DNA from: Companilactobacillus zhachilii | GTDB taxonomy: Bacteria > Bacillota > Bacilli > Lactobacillales > Lactobacillaceae | Direction of reading: 5' to 3' | NCBI RefSeq assembly: GCF_003606365.2 | Contig: NZ_CP031933.2 | Coordinates: forward strand, 2,046,001 to 2,110,000 | Length of the DNA stretch: 64,000 nucleotides | In this document: in pieces, positions 28,742-37,421 of the stretch | Numbering within the stretch: the first letter of the stretch is position 1 | Layout of the letters: each line of letters begins with the position of its first letter | Program-made: the position numbers and the translations under genes | Notes under the pieces: model-generated | Databases searched by the model: none | The model's input: only the letters and a program-made list of their open reading frames with translations | Told to the model about the DNA's origin: nothing

Positions 28742-28810
28742 GCCGCCTCCAGGAGCAAGAAAAATTTAGGTCGCTGTGGGGACCTAATTTTTCTTGCTCC
28801 TTCCGGCTAG
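28742..28810 (+). repeat. Cloverleaf element, copy 4, internally deleted
   Basis: Only 69 bases: GCCGCCTCCAGGAGC at one edge and TTCCGGCTAG at the other, with GGAGCAAGAAAAATTTAGGTC paired to GACCTAATTTTTCTTGCTCC (one base bulged). All three side arms are missing, leaving the loop GCTGTGGG. It is the only recognisable content of the 307-base gap between the tsaB and folT units. Confidence 0.85.
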
Positions 28811-28945
28811 GGTTTATCCTCAAATTAATTTTTATTTCTGAGTCTAGTTTTATTAAACAAAGTAGGATTGTATAAATACAATAGTCAAAAGAACAGTGCT
28901 TGTTTTTCCCTACTCCGGATACAGCATCATTTGAATGTACAAAAA

Positions 28946-28974
28946 AAATCGGCCTTATTAGCCGATTTTATTAA
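28946..28974 (-). terminator. folT terminator
   Basis: AAAATCGGC/GCCGATTTT hairpin with loop TTATTA, overlapping the folT stop codon; a T8 run follows on the minus strand. Confidence 0.85.
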
Positions 28975-29479
28975 ATTTCGAATTATCAATCCATTTCAGG
29001 ACGATATATAAAAGACCTGTTTGGTAAACCAAACTGAAAGCCTCTTTTGCAAGTCTTGGAACCAACAAAGTTACATATGGCAAATTAGTCATCATGTGAA
29101 TCCACAAGGTATTTAAACCTGTATTCACAATAACTGTAATTAATAACACCGTTAGAAAAGTTCTCCAAACTGTCACCTTGTGGTTGTAAAGCATGTAACC
29201 ATAAATTACTCCCGCAACTAAGGCTGAGAATGTAAATCCAATGAAGAATCCACCGGATGATGGCATAACTAAATTACTAATTACATCAGCTAATACGTTA
29301 GCTATCGCAGCTTTGAAGGGTCCGAAATAATAACCTAATAACCCTATTGCTATAAAACTAAATCCGACTTTCAAGGTATTGCTACCGACTGACAATTTTG
29401 CTAACACCATTTGCAATGCTATTAACAATGCCATCCATGTAACTTCTTGAACGCTTATTACTGTACTTCTACTGTTCAT
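28958..29479 (-). CDS. folT: Folate ECF transporter S component FolT
   Basis: Membrane substrate-binding subunit of an energy-coupling-factor folate importer; the shared EcfA/A'/T module is encoded elsewhere. It has 173 residues from ATG 29479, 9 bases after GGGGAG. Six hydrophobic helices are visible, with the FolT-type stretch LKVGFSFIAIGLLGYYFGPF, and SSGGFFIGFTFSALVAGVIYGYML. The THF-type riboswitch directly upstream supports folate as substrate. It forms a single-gene unit with its own terminator. Confidence 0.88.
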   Translation of the reverse strand: MNSRSTVISVQEVTWMALLIALQMVLAKLSVGSNTLKVGFSFIAIGLLGYYFGPFKAAIANVLADVISNLVMPSSGGFFIGFTFSALVAGVIYGYMLYNHKVTVWRTFLTVLLITVIVNTGLNTLWIHMMTNLPYVTLLVPRLAKEAFSLVYQTGLLYIVLKWIDNSKFNKIG

Positions 29480-29535
29480 AATCGACATCTCCCCAAAGGA
29501 GCTGCCACCAGATATAGGCAAAAGAGACGTATATA

Positions 29536-29628
29536 AAGTGGCGAATGCGGAAACAAGATCGCGAGAAAACTCTTTGTCCGATGTTCACATTCCGTTCCAT
29601 CAGCACTTGACGCCTTGAATCCTACCCC
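29536..29628 (-). ncRNA. Tetrahydrofolate (THF) riboswitch
   Basis: Minus strand reading from 29628: GGGGTAGGATTC, GCGTCAAGTG, the hairpin CTGATG/CATCGG enclosing the conserved GGAATGT, then ending GCATTCGCC. These match the THF class consensus (GUAG..GAUUC, GCGUUAAGUG, GGGAUGU, GCAUCCGC) in order and spacing. It sits about 60 bases before the folT ribosome site. Folate surplus would be expected to lower folT translation or transcription. I call this from memory of the consensus; a covariance search would settle it. Confidence 0.78.
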
Positions 29629-29695
29629 AAATTTTTTTTAAGTACTCGTCAATAATAGCACTATTTTTTCTGTAAGCAAGTAATTTGTTTGCAAT

Positions 29696-30439
29696 TTACT
29701 TATTTTTCCACTTGAATTGTGCAATAACGTTCAGCACGTCACCATTCTTAATCCAATGAATAGATTTATTATTCGTATTATCAAGCTTAGCATATGAAAT
29801 TGGTTGACTATCCATATTTAATTCTTTGTCATATTTAATATCCATACTTGTCAATGTGTGGTCAGCGATAAAGTCCATATCTAATGTATCGACCATCCAA
29901 TCAAAATAATATGAATTATTAACATGTTTATTAACATCGATATTGTAATAACCGATATGTTGAGGTTGCTCAAAATCATAATCTTCCGGAACTTTTAAAC
30001 GATTGAAGCGTTTTAGTTTCTTCGTCTCTTCAGCCCCAAACACATCATCCAAACGATCGCTTGCACTAACGATTTTACGTTCTTCAATATCAATCAATAC
30101 AAAAGCACTCTCAGCTTTTACAATGGTTTCTCCAGATTCATCTTCAATCCAAAAATCACGATAAAAGAAATACTTGTTGTAACTAGTTGCTTGCGTCATA
30201 ATCTTCAGCTTTTGGCCTAACTTGGGCATCTGCTTAATATCCATATGATACTGAACAACGACCCAGCCTAAGCCTTTATTCTTAACCATTTCTGCACTAT
30301 CTACATCTGCTTGGTGAAGTTGTTTTTCTGAAGTTAATAACATCACGTCAATTAAAGCTGACAACCGCATGTCACCTGAAAAATTGACGAAATAATATGG
30401 TACTTCCATTTCAATTGCAAAAGTTTGTTTCTCTGCCAC
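29696..30439 (-). CDS. Acyl-[acyl-carrier-protein] thioesterase
   Basis: Hydrolyses acyl-ACP to free fatty acid in fatty acid metabolism. It has 247 residues with two hotdog halves: MEVPYYFVNFSGDMRLSALIDVML...LGWVVVQYHMDI at the N-terminus, and YYNIDVNKHVNNSYYFDWMVDTLD in the C-terminal half (the N..H motif of FatA-like enzymes). It ends up 2 bases from rsmI upstream and probably shares that transcript. Confidence 0.9.
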   Translation of the reverse strand: MAEKQTFAIEMEVPYYFVNFSGDMRLSALIDVMLLTSEKQLHQADVDSAEMVKNKGLGWVVVQYHMDIKQMPKLGQKLKIMTQATSYNKYFFYRDFWIEDESGETIVKAESAFVLIDIEERKIVSASDRLDDVFGAEETKKLKRFNRLKVPEDYDFEQPQHIGYYNIDVNKHVNNSYYFDWMVDTLDMDFIADHTLTSMDIKYDKELNMDSQPISYAKLDNTNNKSIHWIKNGDVLNVIAQFKWKNK

Positions 30440-30441
30440 TA

Positions 30442-31311
30442 TTATTCTTCTCCGATTCCATGATAAAGGTTATAGACATCTTGTTTCTTTAAGCCATTTT
30501 GAGCTGCGACTTCCTTGATTGCTTTGTTAGGCTTTTGACCTTGAGCAATCAAATCATCAACCGATTTAACTAAATCATCATCTGATTCAGCTTGTGTAGC
30601 TTCGACAGGCTTACCAGCAATGATCAAAACATACTCACCTTTGGGATCATTATCTTGATAATACTCGGCTACTTGTTGCAAACTACCGCGCAAAAAGGCT
30701 TCATGAATCTTAGTCAATTCTCGGGCTAACGTAATTTGTCTGTCAGCACCAAAATTATCCATCAAATCTTGAATGGTCTTTTTCACTCGATAAGGTGATT
30801 CATAGACGATTGTCGTTTCTGCACGTTTGGATAAATCGCTCAATGCCTCTGTTCTTTCTTTACCTTTACGTGGTAAAAAGCCGTAGAAATAAAACGGTTG
30901 TGGTGCAATTCCTGAAGCAATCAATGCCGTTACTGAAGCAGTTGCTCCAGGTAGCGGTACAACCGGAATATCTTCCTTGATAGCAGCTTTAACTAATTCT
31001 TTACCGGGATCACTAATTGATGGTGCTCCAGCATCACTAACTTGGGCAATTTTTAGACCGGCATTCATTTTTTCTATTAATTCCGGAATACGTTGAGCAG
31101 TATTATGCTCATGAAAACTTATTAATTCTGTTGGTATTTCGAAATGATTTAATAAATTTTTAGTATTACGTGTATCTTCAGCTGCAACTAAATCAGCCTC
31201 TTTTAAAGTGTTAACAGCTCGAAAAGTCATATCTTCCAAATTACCAATTGGTGTTGGCACTAAAAAAAGGCAGCCCTTCGAATTATCAACAAAACTCCTT
31301 TGTTCTTTCAT
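30442..31311 (-). CDS. rsmI: 16S rRNA 2'-O-ribose C1402 methyltransferase RsmI
   Basis: SAM-dependent methylation of C1402 in the ribosomal decoding centre. It has 289 residues of the tetrapyrrole-methylase fold: LFLVPTPIGNLEDMTFRAV, AAEDTRNTKNLLNHFEI, VSDAGAPSISDPG and VPLPGATASVTALIASGI. It lies downstream of yabA in the conserved tmk-darA-holB-yabA-rsmI series. Confidence 0.96.
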   Translation of the reverse strand: MKEQRSFVDNSKGCLFLVPTPIGNLEDMTFRAVNTLKEADLVAAEDTRNTKNLLNHFEIPTELISFHEHNTAQRIPELIEKMNAGLKIAQVSDAGAPSISDPGKELVKAAIKEDIPVVPLPGATASVTALIASGIAPQPFYFYGFLPRKGKERTEALSDLSKRAETTIVYESPYRVKKTIQDLMDNFGADRQITLARELTKIHEAFLRGSLQQVAEYYQDNDPKGEYVLIIAGKPVEATQAESDDDLVKSVDDLIAQGQKPNKAIKEVAAQNGLKKQDVYNLYHGIGEE

Positions 31312-31325
31312 TCAAATAGCTCCCC

Positions 31326-31691
31326 TTATCTAATCTTAATTTTCTTTTTCTTACCTTTGTCATTACTCCCGTAAAGTACGTTGGTACAGAAAATACATTC
31401 TTCCTTATCTTTACGGTGAGTTCCATAGAATTGTTGGCAAACATGAAATCCTTTACGATATAAACTCTCAAGATTTAATCGTGAGTAAGATAATTCATTG
31501 CCTTTAATATCTTTATCTTCATATCCCATTTTTTCCAAATGTTTACGAAGATTTTGATTTTCTATCTTCAACTCCTCTTTTTCTTCCAGAGTCTTGGATA
31601 GTTCTTCTTTCAGCAAAGAAACCTTTTTACTTATATCATTCAATTGATTTGTGATTGTCTCAAATTCATCATATAAATCCTTCTCTGCCAT
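31326..31691 (-). CDS. yabA: Replication initiation control protein YabA
   Basis: Negative regulator of DnaA that bridges it to the DnaN sliding clamp. It has 121 residues: an N-terminal leucine-zipper coiled coil (residues 1-55, EFETITNQLNDISKKVSLL...) that tetramerises, and a C-terminal zinc motif CQQF...CIFC (with H before the first Cys). It sits between holB and rsmI, as is usual in Firmicutes. Confidence 0.95.
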   Translation of the reverse strand: MAEKDLYDEFETITNQLNDISKKVSLLKEELSKTLEEKEELKIENQNLRKHLEKMGYEDKDIKGNELSYSRLNLESLYRKGFHVCQQFYGTHRKDKEECIFCTNVLYGSNDKGKKKKIKIR

Positions 31692-31702
31692 GATTTCACC
31701 TA

Positions 31703-32656
31703 CTAATCCACAAATTTTAATGATAAATCTTCTAAAATAGCTTGAAACGATACATTACTTTTCCACATTTGTTCGGCTGTGAATAACTCATCGGACATAG
31801 CAACGATTTTTTTTATACTCTTTTTGTCCAAGATATCCACCGACGTCAATGTTGATTTTTCTAAATTGTACCTAATTGATAATATATCACTAAAAATTTG
31901 ATTCAACATGTCGAAAACCAAATGTTGTTGATCTTTATTCTCAATTAAAGGCATGATATCAGTCTGTATGTCGACAAAACTATTTATTTTTTGTTTGTTA
32001 ATTTCTTTGAGCCAACTGACGAGTGCGACACTCAATGATTGGTATTTATCACCAGTAATACTTTCCAAATACTTAACGTCAGTCACTTTTAAAGCTCGCT
32101 GTGCTTGTTCAGATTTAAAACCGACTGCTACCAAACTAGCAATTTCATCATCGTTACTTTGGTTTGATAAATGAAAAATTTGCACTCGTGATTGAATCGT
32201 CGGTAATAATTGTTTAGCTGAATCAGCCAAAAGAATAATCATCAAGTTACCTTCTGGCTCTTCTATTGTTTTCAACAAGTTATTCGCAGCTTGCACTGTC
32301 ATCTTTTCAGCTTCATCAATGATTAGGATTCTTCGTTTACCTTGAGTCGCTGCCATATTGGCTTCTTTTTTAAAAAATTTAATATCATCGACACCGATGC
32401 TTTGCTTATCAGTCGTTACTTCTAAGACATCAGGATTATCTCCCAAAGCAATCGTTCGGCATTTTTGACACGTTTGGTCAGGTGCTCCATCTTGTAAATG
32501 ATCACAAAACTGGCTTTGAGCTAACCAAATTGCCATTTGTTGTCTAACTTTTGAAGATGCACTGTCAATCAAATAAGCATGTGACAACATATTAGTGGAA
32601 ATAATTTTTTGAAATTCATGTACAACTCTCGGTTGTTCTTCTAATAAACTTTCCAT
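31703..32656 (-). CDS. holB: DNA polymerase III subunit delta'
   Basis: Clamp-loader subunit. It has 317 residues with the zinc module CDHLQDGAPDQTCQKCRTIALG, the segment RRILIIDEAEKMTVQAANNLLKTIEEP and sensor LLADSAKQLLPTIQSR. Like other delta' subunits it lacks a full Walker A motif. It is 11 bases upstream of yabA and 2 bases after darA. Confidence 0.95.
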   Translation of the reverse strand: MESLLEEQPRVVHEFQKIISTNMLSHAYLIDSASSKVRQQMAIWLAQSQFCDHLQDGAPDQTCQKCRTIALGDNPDVLEVTTDKQSIGVDDIKFFKKEANMAATQGKRRILIIDEAEKMTVQAANNLLKTIEEPEGNLMIILLADSAKQLLPTIQSRVQIFHLSNQSNDDEIASLVAVGFKSEQAQRALKVTDVKYLESITGDKYQSLSVALVSWLKEINKQKINSFVDIQTDIMPLIENKDQQHLVFDMLNQIFSDILSIRYNLEKSTLTSVDILDKKSIKKIVAMSDELFTAEQMWKSNVSFQAILEDLSLKFVD

Positions 32657-32658
32657 TA

Positions 32659-32985
32659 TTAGAATCTCACAAATTTATCAACTGGCAAAATGAAGCAGGT
32701 TGCACCACCAACTTGGACTTCAACTGGTTCAGCCATACTTGAAGCTGCTTCCGGCATAAGAAAAGTTGGCGTTACATATTGGGCTCTAGTATGACAAGTC
32801 TTTTTGATTATCGCTAAAGCATCGTCAATCTTATCTTCCTCCACACCAATTAGGAATGTGCAGTTACCAGCTTTCAAAAAACCACCAGTTGATGATAATT
32901 GAGTGGCTCTAAAACCTTTTTTAACTAAACTTGTTTGTAATTGTTGACTATCTTTAGATTGAATAATGGCTACAATGAGTTTCAT
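32659..32985 (-). CDS. darA: Cyclic-di-AMP receptor DarA (YaaQ/PstA)
   Basis: PII-like trimeric protein that binds cyclic di-AMP. It has 108 residues: MKLIVAIIQSKDSQQLQTSLVKKGFRATQLSSTGGFLKAGNCTFLIGVEE-type sequence with the TGGFL loop and a Thr/Val-rich C-terminal strand. It is located between tmk and holB, the conserved position. Confidence 0.95.
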   Translation of the reverse strand: MKLIVAIIQSKDSQQLQTSLVKKGFRATQLSSTGGFLKAGNCTFLIGVEEDKIDDALAIIKKTCHTRAQYVTPTFLMPEAASSMAEPVEVQVGGATCFILPVDKFVRF

Positions 32986-32988
32986 TGG

Positions 32989-33639
32989 TTATTCTCCCTT
33001 GTTAAAAATATTTGGAAATTGCTTAGTAATAACATTCAACGCATCAGAAACGACCTTCTCAGGAGCTTGTTCAGCATCGATTGTTTTAATTCTATCAGGA
33101 TTATCTTTGACAATTTGCATGTATGAATCGTAGACCCGATTGTGGAAACTGATAGCTTCCTTTTCCAAACGATCCATTGCACCTTCATGGTCTTTTCTGA
33201 TACGAGACAGACCAACCTCTGGTGAAACATCAAAGTAAATTGTCAAATCTGGTAAATGTCCATCAATGGCAAAATCATTGATTTCAGCCACTTCAGACAT
33301 TCCAATCTCACGACCGCCACCTTGATAAGCAATGGAACTATCAACGAAACGATCACTCAACATAATTTTATCTTCCTTCAAAGTAGGTAAAATAACATCA
33401 ATCAAATGTTGACGACGAGCAGCCGCATACAAAAGTGCTTCAGTCCGAGAATCCATTTCTTCATCATGGATATCCAAAATGATTTTTCTGATTTTCTCAG
33501 AAATAGGACTACCACCTGGCTCACGTGAAAGCACGATCTCTTGATCTGTTTTTGCCTGCAATAATGGCATTAGTGTTTTTAGAGCAGTTGTTTTACCTGC
33601 CCCATCTGGACCTTCAAACGATATAAATATTCCTGACAT
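32989..33639 (-). CDS. tmk: Thymidylate kinase
   Basis: Phosphorylates dTMP to dTDP. It has 216 residues with P-loop FISFEGPDGAGKTTAL, the DR(F/Y) motif SDRFVDSSIAYQGGGREIG, and the TREPGG-like LSREPGGSPISEKIR. It is followed by darA at 3 bases. Confidence 0.97.
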   Translation of the reverse strand: MSGIFISFEGPDGAGKTTALKTLMPLLQAKTDQEIVLSREPGGSPISEKIRKIILDIHDEEMDSRTEALLYAAARRQHLIDVILPTLKEDKIMLSDRFVDSSIAYQGGGREIGMSEVAEINDFAIDGHLPDLTIYFDVSPEVGLSRIRKDHEGAMDRLEKEAISFHNRVYDSYMQIVKDNPDRIKTIDAEQAPEKVVSDALNVITKQFPNIFNKGE

Positions 33640-33726
33640 AAATTAATCTCTCCTAGATGATTACTACTATTTTACTTGAAATCAGGGAGAAATGAAACTT
33701 AAGGTCTTGGTTAATAACTAATTATT

Positions 33727-33910
33727 CCGTCTCCAGAACCGAGAAAAGATTAACTGGCAGTGCGGACCGGGCCGAGCCAAGGTCTCGTCCCTCGGTTTTA
33801 AGCCTTGCAAGCAAGTCTCAAAACACGCCCGGTGCTGTAAGGCCGAGAAAAACACTCGACCCAACACCACTTTCACTGCCAGTTAATCTTTTCTCGGTTC
33901 TTCCGACTAG
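33727..33910 (+). repeat. Cloverleaf intergenic element, copy 5 (left member of a pair)
   Basis: Closing stem: GAACCGAGAAAAGATTAACT pairs with AGTTAATCTTTTCTCGGTTC perfectly, and continues GGCAGTG/CACTGCC. The TTTTAAGCCTTGC/GCAAGTCTCAAAA arm is present; the arm near 33843 is enlarged (GGCCGAG...CTCGACC). It ends TTCCGACTAG and faces copy 6 head-to-head across 177 bases. Confidence 0.85.
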
Positions 33911-33997
33911 TTATTGAAAGTTAACCTATTTAATATTATTACCTCATTAAATACACGATTTAATAACAAAACTTTAAATAGATTTCATACAAAATAA

Positions 33998-34036
33998 AAA
34001 AACAAGCATCCCTAAATAAAAAGGAATCCTTGTTTT
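33998..34036. terminator. Imperfect terminator-like hairpin between copies 5 and 6
   Basis: AAAACAAGCATCC/GGAATCCTTGTTTT arms with one mismatch and T runs on both strands. It may end the dnaX-ybaB-recR-yaaL transcript, or separate it from tmk. Confidence 0.5.
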
Positions 34037-34087
34037 AATTTGATGATTCAATTTCTTAAAAAAATAATTATATATACAGTTAACTTA

Positions 34088-34266
34088 GCCGGAGGGAACG
34101 ATAAATTTATGTCGCTGTGAAAGTGGAGTTAGGGCTTTAGCCCTTACTCCACAGGACGACTTTTGAGACTTGCGGTTTGGGCAAGGCTCAAAATCGAGGG
34201 TCGAGACCGCTTTTTGGCTCGAGCCGGTCCCCATAGCGACATAAATTTATCGTTCCCGGAGGCGGC
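34088..34266 (-). repeat. Cloverleaf intergenic element, copy 6 (right member of a pair)
   Basis: The closing stem GGGAACGATAAATTTATGTC pairs with GACATAAATTTATCGTTCCC perfectly. Arms: AGGGCTTTAGCCCT; TTTTGAGACTTGC with GCAAGGCTCAAAA; and a CTCGAG/GCTCGAG arm. Read in the yaaL direction it starts one base after the yaaL stop codon (TAG then A then GCCGCCTCC). Confidence 0.85.
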
Positions 34267-34267
34267 T

Positions 34268-34555
34268 CTACCAGTGCTTCTCGGCCCGACTAGGTTGTTT
34301 CAAAAATGTATCTTCATCACCAAAAATAATATTGGTCGTAGCTTTAGCTTTGGCTTTTCTTCTTCTGGCTTCTAAATACAAAAATTGATACTTCAACTGA
34401 TCCAGCTTCAAATGAATTCTGGTTGTGTCGTCAACGTCCACTGAATTATTGATCATTCTTTGAGTATTCCCAATTCTTTGTTGAATTTGGTGAATATTGT
34501 CTAAAAGGCGATCATCTTCCATTTTTTGGACGGTAACTTTTTTTCTACCAAACAT
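34268..34555 (-). CDS. yaaL: YaaL family protein (DUF2508)
   Basis: A 95-residue protein from ATG 34555 (MFGRKKVTVQKMED), after GGGAGA. It is highly charged and helical (LLDNIHQIQQRIGNTQRMINNS...LEARRRKAKAKA), as is usual for YaaL, whose function is unknown. It follows recR with only one base between them, the conserved Firmicute order. The tail SRAEKHW ends directly against cloverleaf copy 6, so the last few codons may have been changed by that element. Confidence 0.85.
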   Translation of the reverse strand: MFGRKKVTVQKMEDDRLLDNIHQIQQRIGNTQRMINNSVDVDDTTRIHLKLDQLKYQFLYLEARRRKAKAKATTNIIFGDEDTFLKQPSRAEKHW

Positions 34556-34556
34556 G

Positions 34557-35156
34557 TTAAATCTCCCTGCGTCCTTGCACGGCACTCTTCAAGGTCATTT
34601 CATCGGCATATTCGATATCAGAACCGACGGCTAATCCGTGTGCTAGTCTAGTTACTTTTATTCCTGCTGGCTTAACTAATTTGGCTAAATATTGGGCTGT
34701 TGCTTCTCCTTCTGGAGTTGCATTTGTAGCGATAATCAATTCTCTTACATTTTGATTTTCCTTTAAACGATTCAACAACAGCTTAATATTCAAATCTTCT
34801 GGTCCTACTCCATCAATTGGTGATAGGACTCCTCCTAGTACATGATACAAACCGTTATAACCGTTCATATCATCTAGCGACATAATATCTTTTGCCTGTT
34901 CAACTACTAAAATTGTTGATTGGTCACGACTTTTATCGCTACAAATCGAACAAATTTCATCTGTCGTAATATTTCCACAAATGCGACATGATTTTAAATC
35001 AGTCTTTGCAGAAACTAAATTATCAGCAAATTCTTGCACTTGATCTTTGTCCATCCCAAGCGTAAAGAATGCCATTCTCGTAGCAGTCTTACGACCGATA
35101 CCTGGTAACATCATATAACTATCAATTAATTTAGATATTGGTTCTGGATATTTCAT
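34557..35156 (-). CDS. recR: Recombination protein RecR
   Basis: Works with RecF and RecO to load RecA at gaps. It has 199 residues: a helix-hairpin-helix ([15 protein letters not shown]), the C4 zinc finger [16 protein letters not shown], and a Toprim domain with [14 protein letters not shown] and [17 protein letters not shown]. It overlaps ybaB by one base. Confidence 0.97.
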   Translation of the reverse strand: MKYPEPISKLIDSYMMLPGIGRKTATRMAFFTLGMDKDQVQEFADNLVSAKTDLKSCRICGNITTDEICSICSDKSRDQSTILVVEQAKDIMSLDDMNGYNGLYHVLGGVLSPIDGVGPEDLNIKLLLNRLKENQNVRELIIATNATPEGEATAQYLAKLVKPAGIKVTRLAHGLAVGSDIEYADEMTLKSAVQGRREI

Positions 35157-35485
35157 TACATCAACCCGTTTGTGTATTTACCTAGTTTAGATTGCTTATC
35201 TTTGTCGACTGCTTCAAAAGCATTGTTCAAGGCATCAATTAACATGTCTTGCAATGTATCTGGATCATCTGGATCAATGATTTTTTCACTGATTGTCATA
35301 TCAGCAATTTTCTTTTCACCAGTAACTTTTACAGTCACAAAGTCATCAACTGAACTACCAGTATATTCTGTTTTGTTTAATTCTTCTGTTGCTGCTTGAA
35401 CTTCTTTTTGCATCTTTTGGGCTTGGCGCATAATGTTGGCCATGTTGCCACCCATTCCGCCCATATTTGGCATACCTTTACTCAT
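35156..35485 (-). CDS. YbaB/EbfC nucleoid-associated protein
   Basis: Small DNA-binding dimer, 109 residues: a Gly/Met-rich start ([15 protein letters not shown]), the amphipathic helix [20 protein letters not shown], and strands [17 protein letters not shown]. It sits between dnaX and recR, the conserved position. Confidence 0.95.
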   Translation of the reverse strand: MSKGMPNMGGMGGNMANIMRQAQKMQKEVQAATEELNKTEYTGSSVDDFVTVKVTGEKKIADMTISEKIIDPDDPDTLQDMLIDALNNAFEAVDKDKQSKLGKYTNGLM

Positions 35486-35496
35486 TACAATTCCTC

Positions 35497-37212
35497 CTAG
35501 TCATCTTTAACATCAACTATATCATCACCGAACAATTTTAACGCTTCATCGACGGTTGGATCAGTCTTTTTAGTTTCTTCTTTAGATTTTACATTTGTTG
35601 GCTTGTTAGAATCAATATTATTATCAATATATTCTTTACGGATTACCGGCCAATCTTTCTTCGGTACCAACACAATCTGACAATCTTTTTTCAACAAGCG
35701 ACCAGCATTATCAGTTAATTCTTGTAAAAATTCACTGTCATCTTGAACTTGTTCGAACCACAGTGCATAATCAAATGCCACAACAATCCCATCAGGTGAA
35801 GCAGCCACTGGTTCGGAGACTTTCATCATAGCACGTTGTGAGATTGAAAGCATACTCATTAAATCGGGCCAAATATCTTTAGCTGAATTCAAATCACCCT
35901 TCGTCGCACTACCCAAAACTTTATAAATAGCAGTCTTGTTCAAACGCGTATTATTGGTACCCCGACGACGTGGCTTTGTTTTAACTGGTTCTGGTTTTTG
36001 CACTCCATTAGACAAACCTTTGACTTCGTTTTGCAAATGAGAAATTTCATCACGTAACTTATCGATTTCCACATTCTCGACTTGTTCATCGTGAGTATTT
36101 TGCTCTGATGGAGCTGTTGTTTGATCAACTTTAGGCTCACTGATTTTAACGGTCAAAATTTCCATATAAATGTCAGTTTGATTAGAGTTCTTAATATTTT
36201 TTTGTGTGGCACTGACTTGGTCAACAATATAGAATAAACGACTGTTGTCAAACTTATTAGCAATGGCTAGTAATTCATCTGTCATAACTGACTTGTCCAT
36301 TTGATCAGACAGGTCGGAGTTAGAATTATATAAAATTAAATTTCGACAAACTCGAATAATCATTTCCGTAAAACGCAATGCCGAACGACCACTAGCCAAA
36401 ATTTGGTACAAACTAGTTAGTGCCTCCGCCGGCTTATTATCAGCAATGGCCGTCATATATGAAACAATTTGTTCATTACTCAAGGCACCAGTTACTTCTT
36501 GAGCGTTCTTGAGCGTTAACTCATCGTCGCCATATGATAAAGCTTGATCCAAAATACTTAAAGCATCACGCATTCCACCTTCTGCTGAAGCTGCAATAAT
36601 GTTTAATCCTTCTTCATCATATTTAATATTCTTATCATCTAAAATATACGTCATCCGTTGTAAAATATCTTGCTTAGAAATACGACGGAAATTAAAACTT
36701 TGCGTTCTAGAAATAATTGTTGCGGGAATTTTTTGTGGTTCCGTTGTAGCTAAAATAAACATTACGTTAGCTGGCGGTTCTTCCAATGTTTTCAACAAAG
36801 CATTGAAAGCTCCCTGTGAAAGCATATGAACTTCATCAATGATATAGACTTTGAACTTTGCTTCAGTGGGTGCATATTTAACTTTATCACGGATATCACG
36901 AATTTCTTCGACACCATTATTTGAAGCGGCATCAATTTCGATTACGTCGTTCAATCGATTTTCGTTTGCAGCCTTACAAATCTCACATTCATTACAAGGT
37001 TCACCATCATGTGGATTCAGACAGTTGACTGCCTTGGCTAAAATTTTGGCACAAGATGTCTTACCAGTACCCCGCGGACCACTGAACAAATAGGCATGAC
37101 TGGTCATATGACTAGCCACGGCATTACGCAGGGTTTGGGTGATGACATCTTGTCCGATTACATCAGAAAAAGTTTGGGGACGCCAAACTCGATAAAGTGC
37201 TTGATATGCCAT
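35497..37212 (-). CDS. dnaX: DNA polymerase III subunits gamma/tau
   Basis: Clamp-loader ATPase with a tau-type C-terminal extension. It has 571 residues: P-loop AYLFSGPRGTGKTSCAKI, zinc module CLNPHDGEPCNECEIC, Walker B FKVYIIDEVHMLS, sensor FILATTEPQKIP, a proline- and glutamate-rich linker with a short coiled coil (about 380-415), then the tau region. I saw no slippery A-run marking a programmed frameshift. It is the first gene of dnaX-ybaB-recR-yaaL, downstream of ffs. Confidence 0.96.
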   Translation of the reverse strand: MAYQALYRVWRPQTFSDVIGQDVITQTLRNAVASHMTSHAYLFSGPRGTGKTSCAKILAKAVNCLNPHDGEPCNECEICKAANENRLNDVIEIDAASNNGVEEIRDIRDKVKYAPTEAKFKVYIIDEVHMLSQGAFNALLKTLEEPPANVMFILATTEPQKIPATIISRTQSFNFRRISKQDILQRMTYILDDKNIKYDEEGLNIIAASAEGGMRDALSILDQALSYGDDELTLKNAQEVTGALSNEQIVSYMTAIADNKPAEALTSLYQILASGRSALRFTEMIIRVCRNLILYNSNSDLSDQMDKSVMTDELLAIANKFDNSRLFYIVDQVSATQKNIKNSNQTDIYMEILTVKISEPKVDQTTAPSEQNTHDEQVENVEIDKLRDEISHLQNEVKGLSNGVQKPEPVKTKPRRRGTNNTRLNKTAIYKVLGSATKGDLNSAKDIWPDLMSMLSISQRAMMKVSEPVAASPDGIVVAFDYALWFEQVQDDSEFLQELTDNAGRLLKKDCQIVLVPKKDWPVIRKEYIDNNIDSNKPTNVKSKEETKKTDPTVDEALKLFGDDIVDVKDD

Positions 37213-37255
37213 TTTTACTCCTTTTAAAAAACTGATATGTAAATTTTAACACAAA

Positions 37256-37287
37256 AAAACTCCTAATCCTGAACAGATTAGGAGGCT
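37256..37287 (-). terminator. ffs terminator
   Basis: CTCCTAATC/GATTAGGAG stem with loop CTGAACA; on the minus strand a T7 run follows, directly downstream of the SRP RNA. Confidence 0.9.
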
Positions 37288-37299
37288 AATATACATAAC

Positions 37300-37386
37300 A
37301 AAAGGCACATGGCACACCTTACTTAGTGCTGCTTTCTTCCGAACCTGACACGATTCGCAAGAGCACCATTGCCCTAAGGCCTTGCG
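37300..37386 (-). ncRNA. ffs: Signal recognition particle RNA, small type
   Basis: Single hairpin RNA of about 85 nt. On the minus strand: GCCGCAAGGCCTTAGGGCAA, GCGAATCGTGTCAGG, the apical loop TTCGGAAGAAAGCAGCACTA, and the closing strand GTGTGCCATGTGCCTTT. The GGAA tetraloop and the asymmetric internal loop that bind Ffh are kept. The pair next to the loop is U-A (TC-GGAA-GA) instead of the usual C-G, a compensated change. It lies between tadA and dnaX, the usual place. Confidence 0.93.
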
Positions 37387-37421
37387 GCAATAACTATAAT
37401 ACTATAAATTAACGAATTATG

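Noticed and set aside
35497-37212. Programmed frameshift in dnaX giving a gamma subunit
   Set aside because: No AAAAAAG-type slippery run with a downstream hairpin was seen around the expected position; the frame is simply full length.
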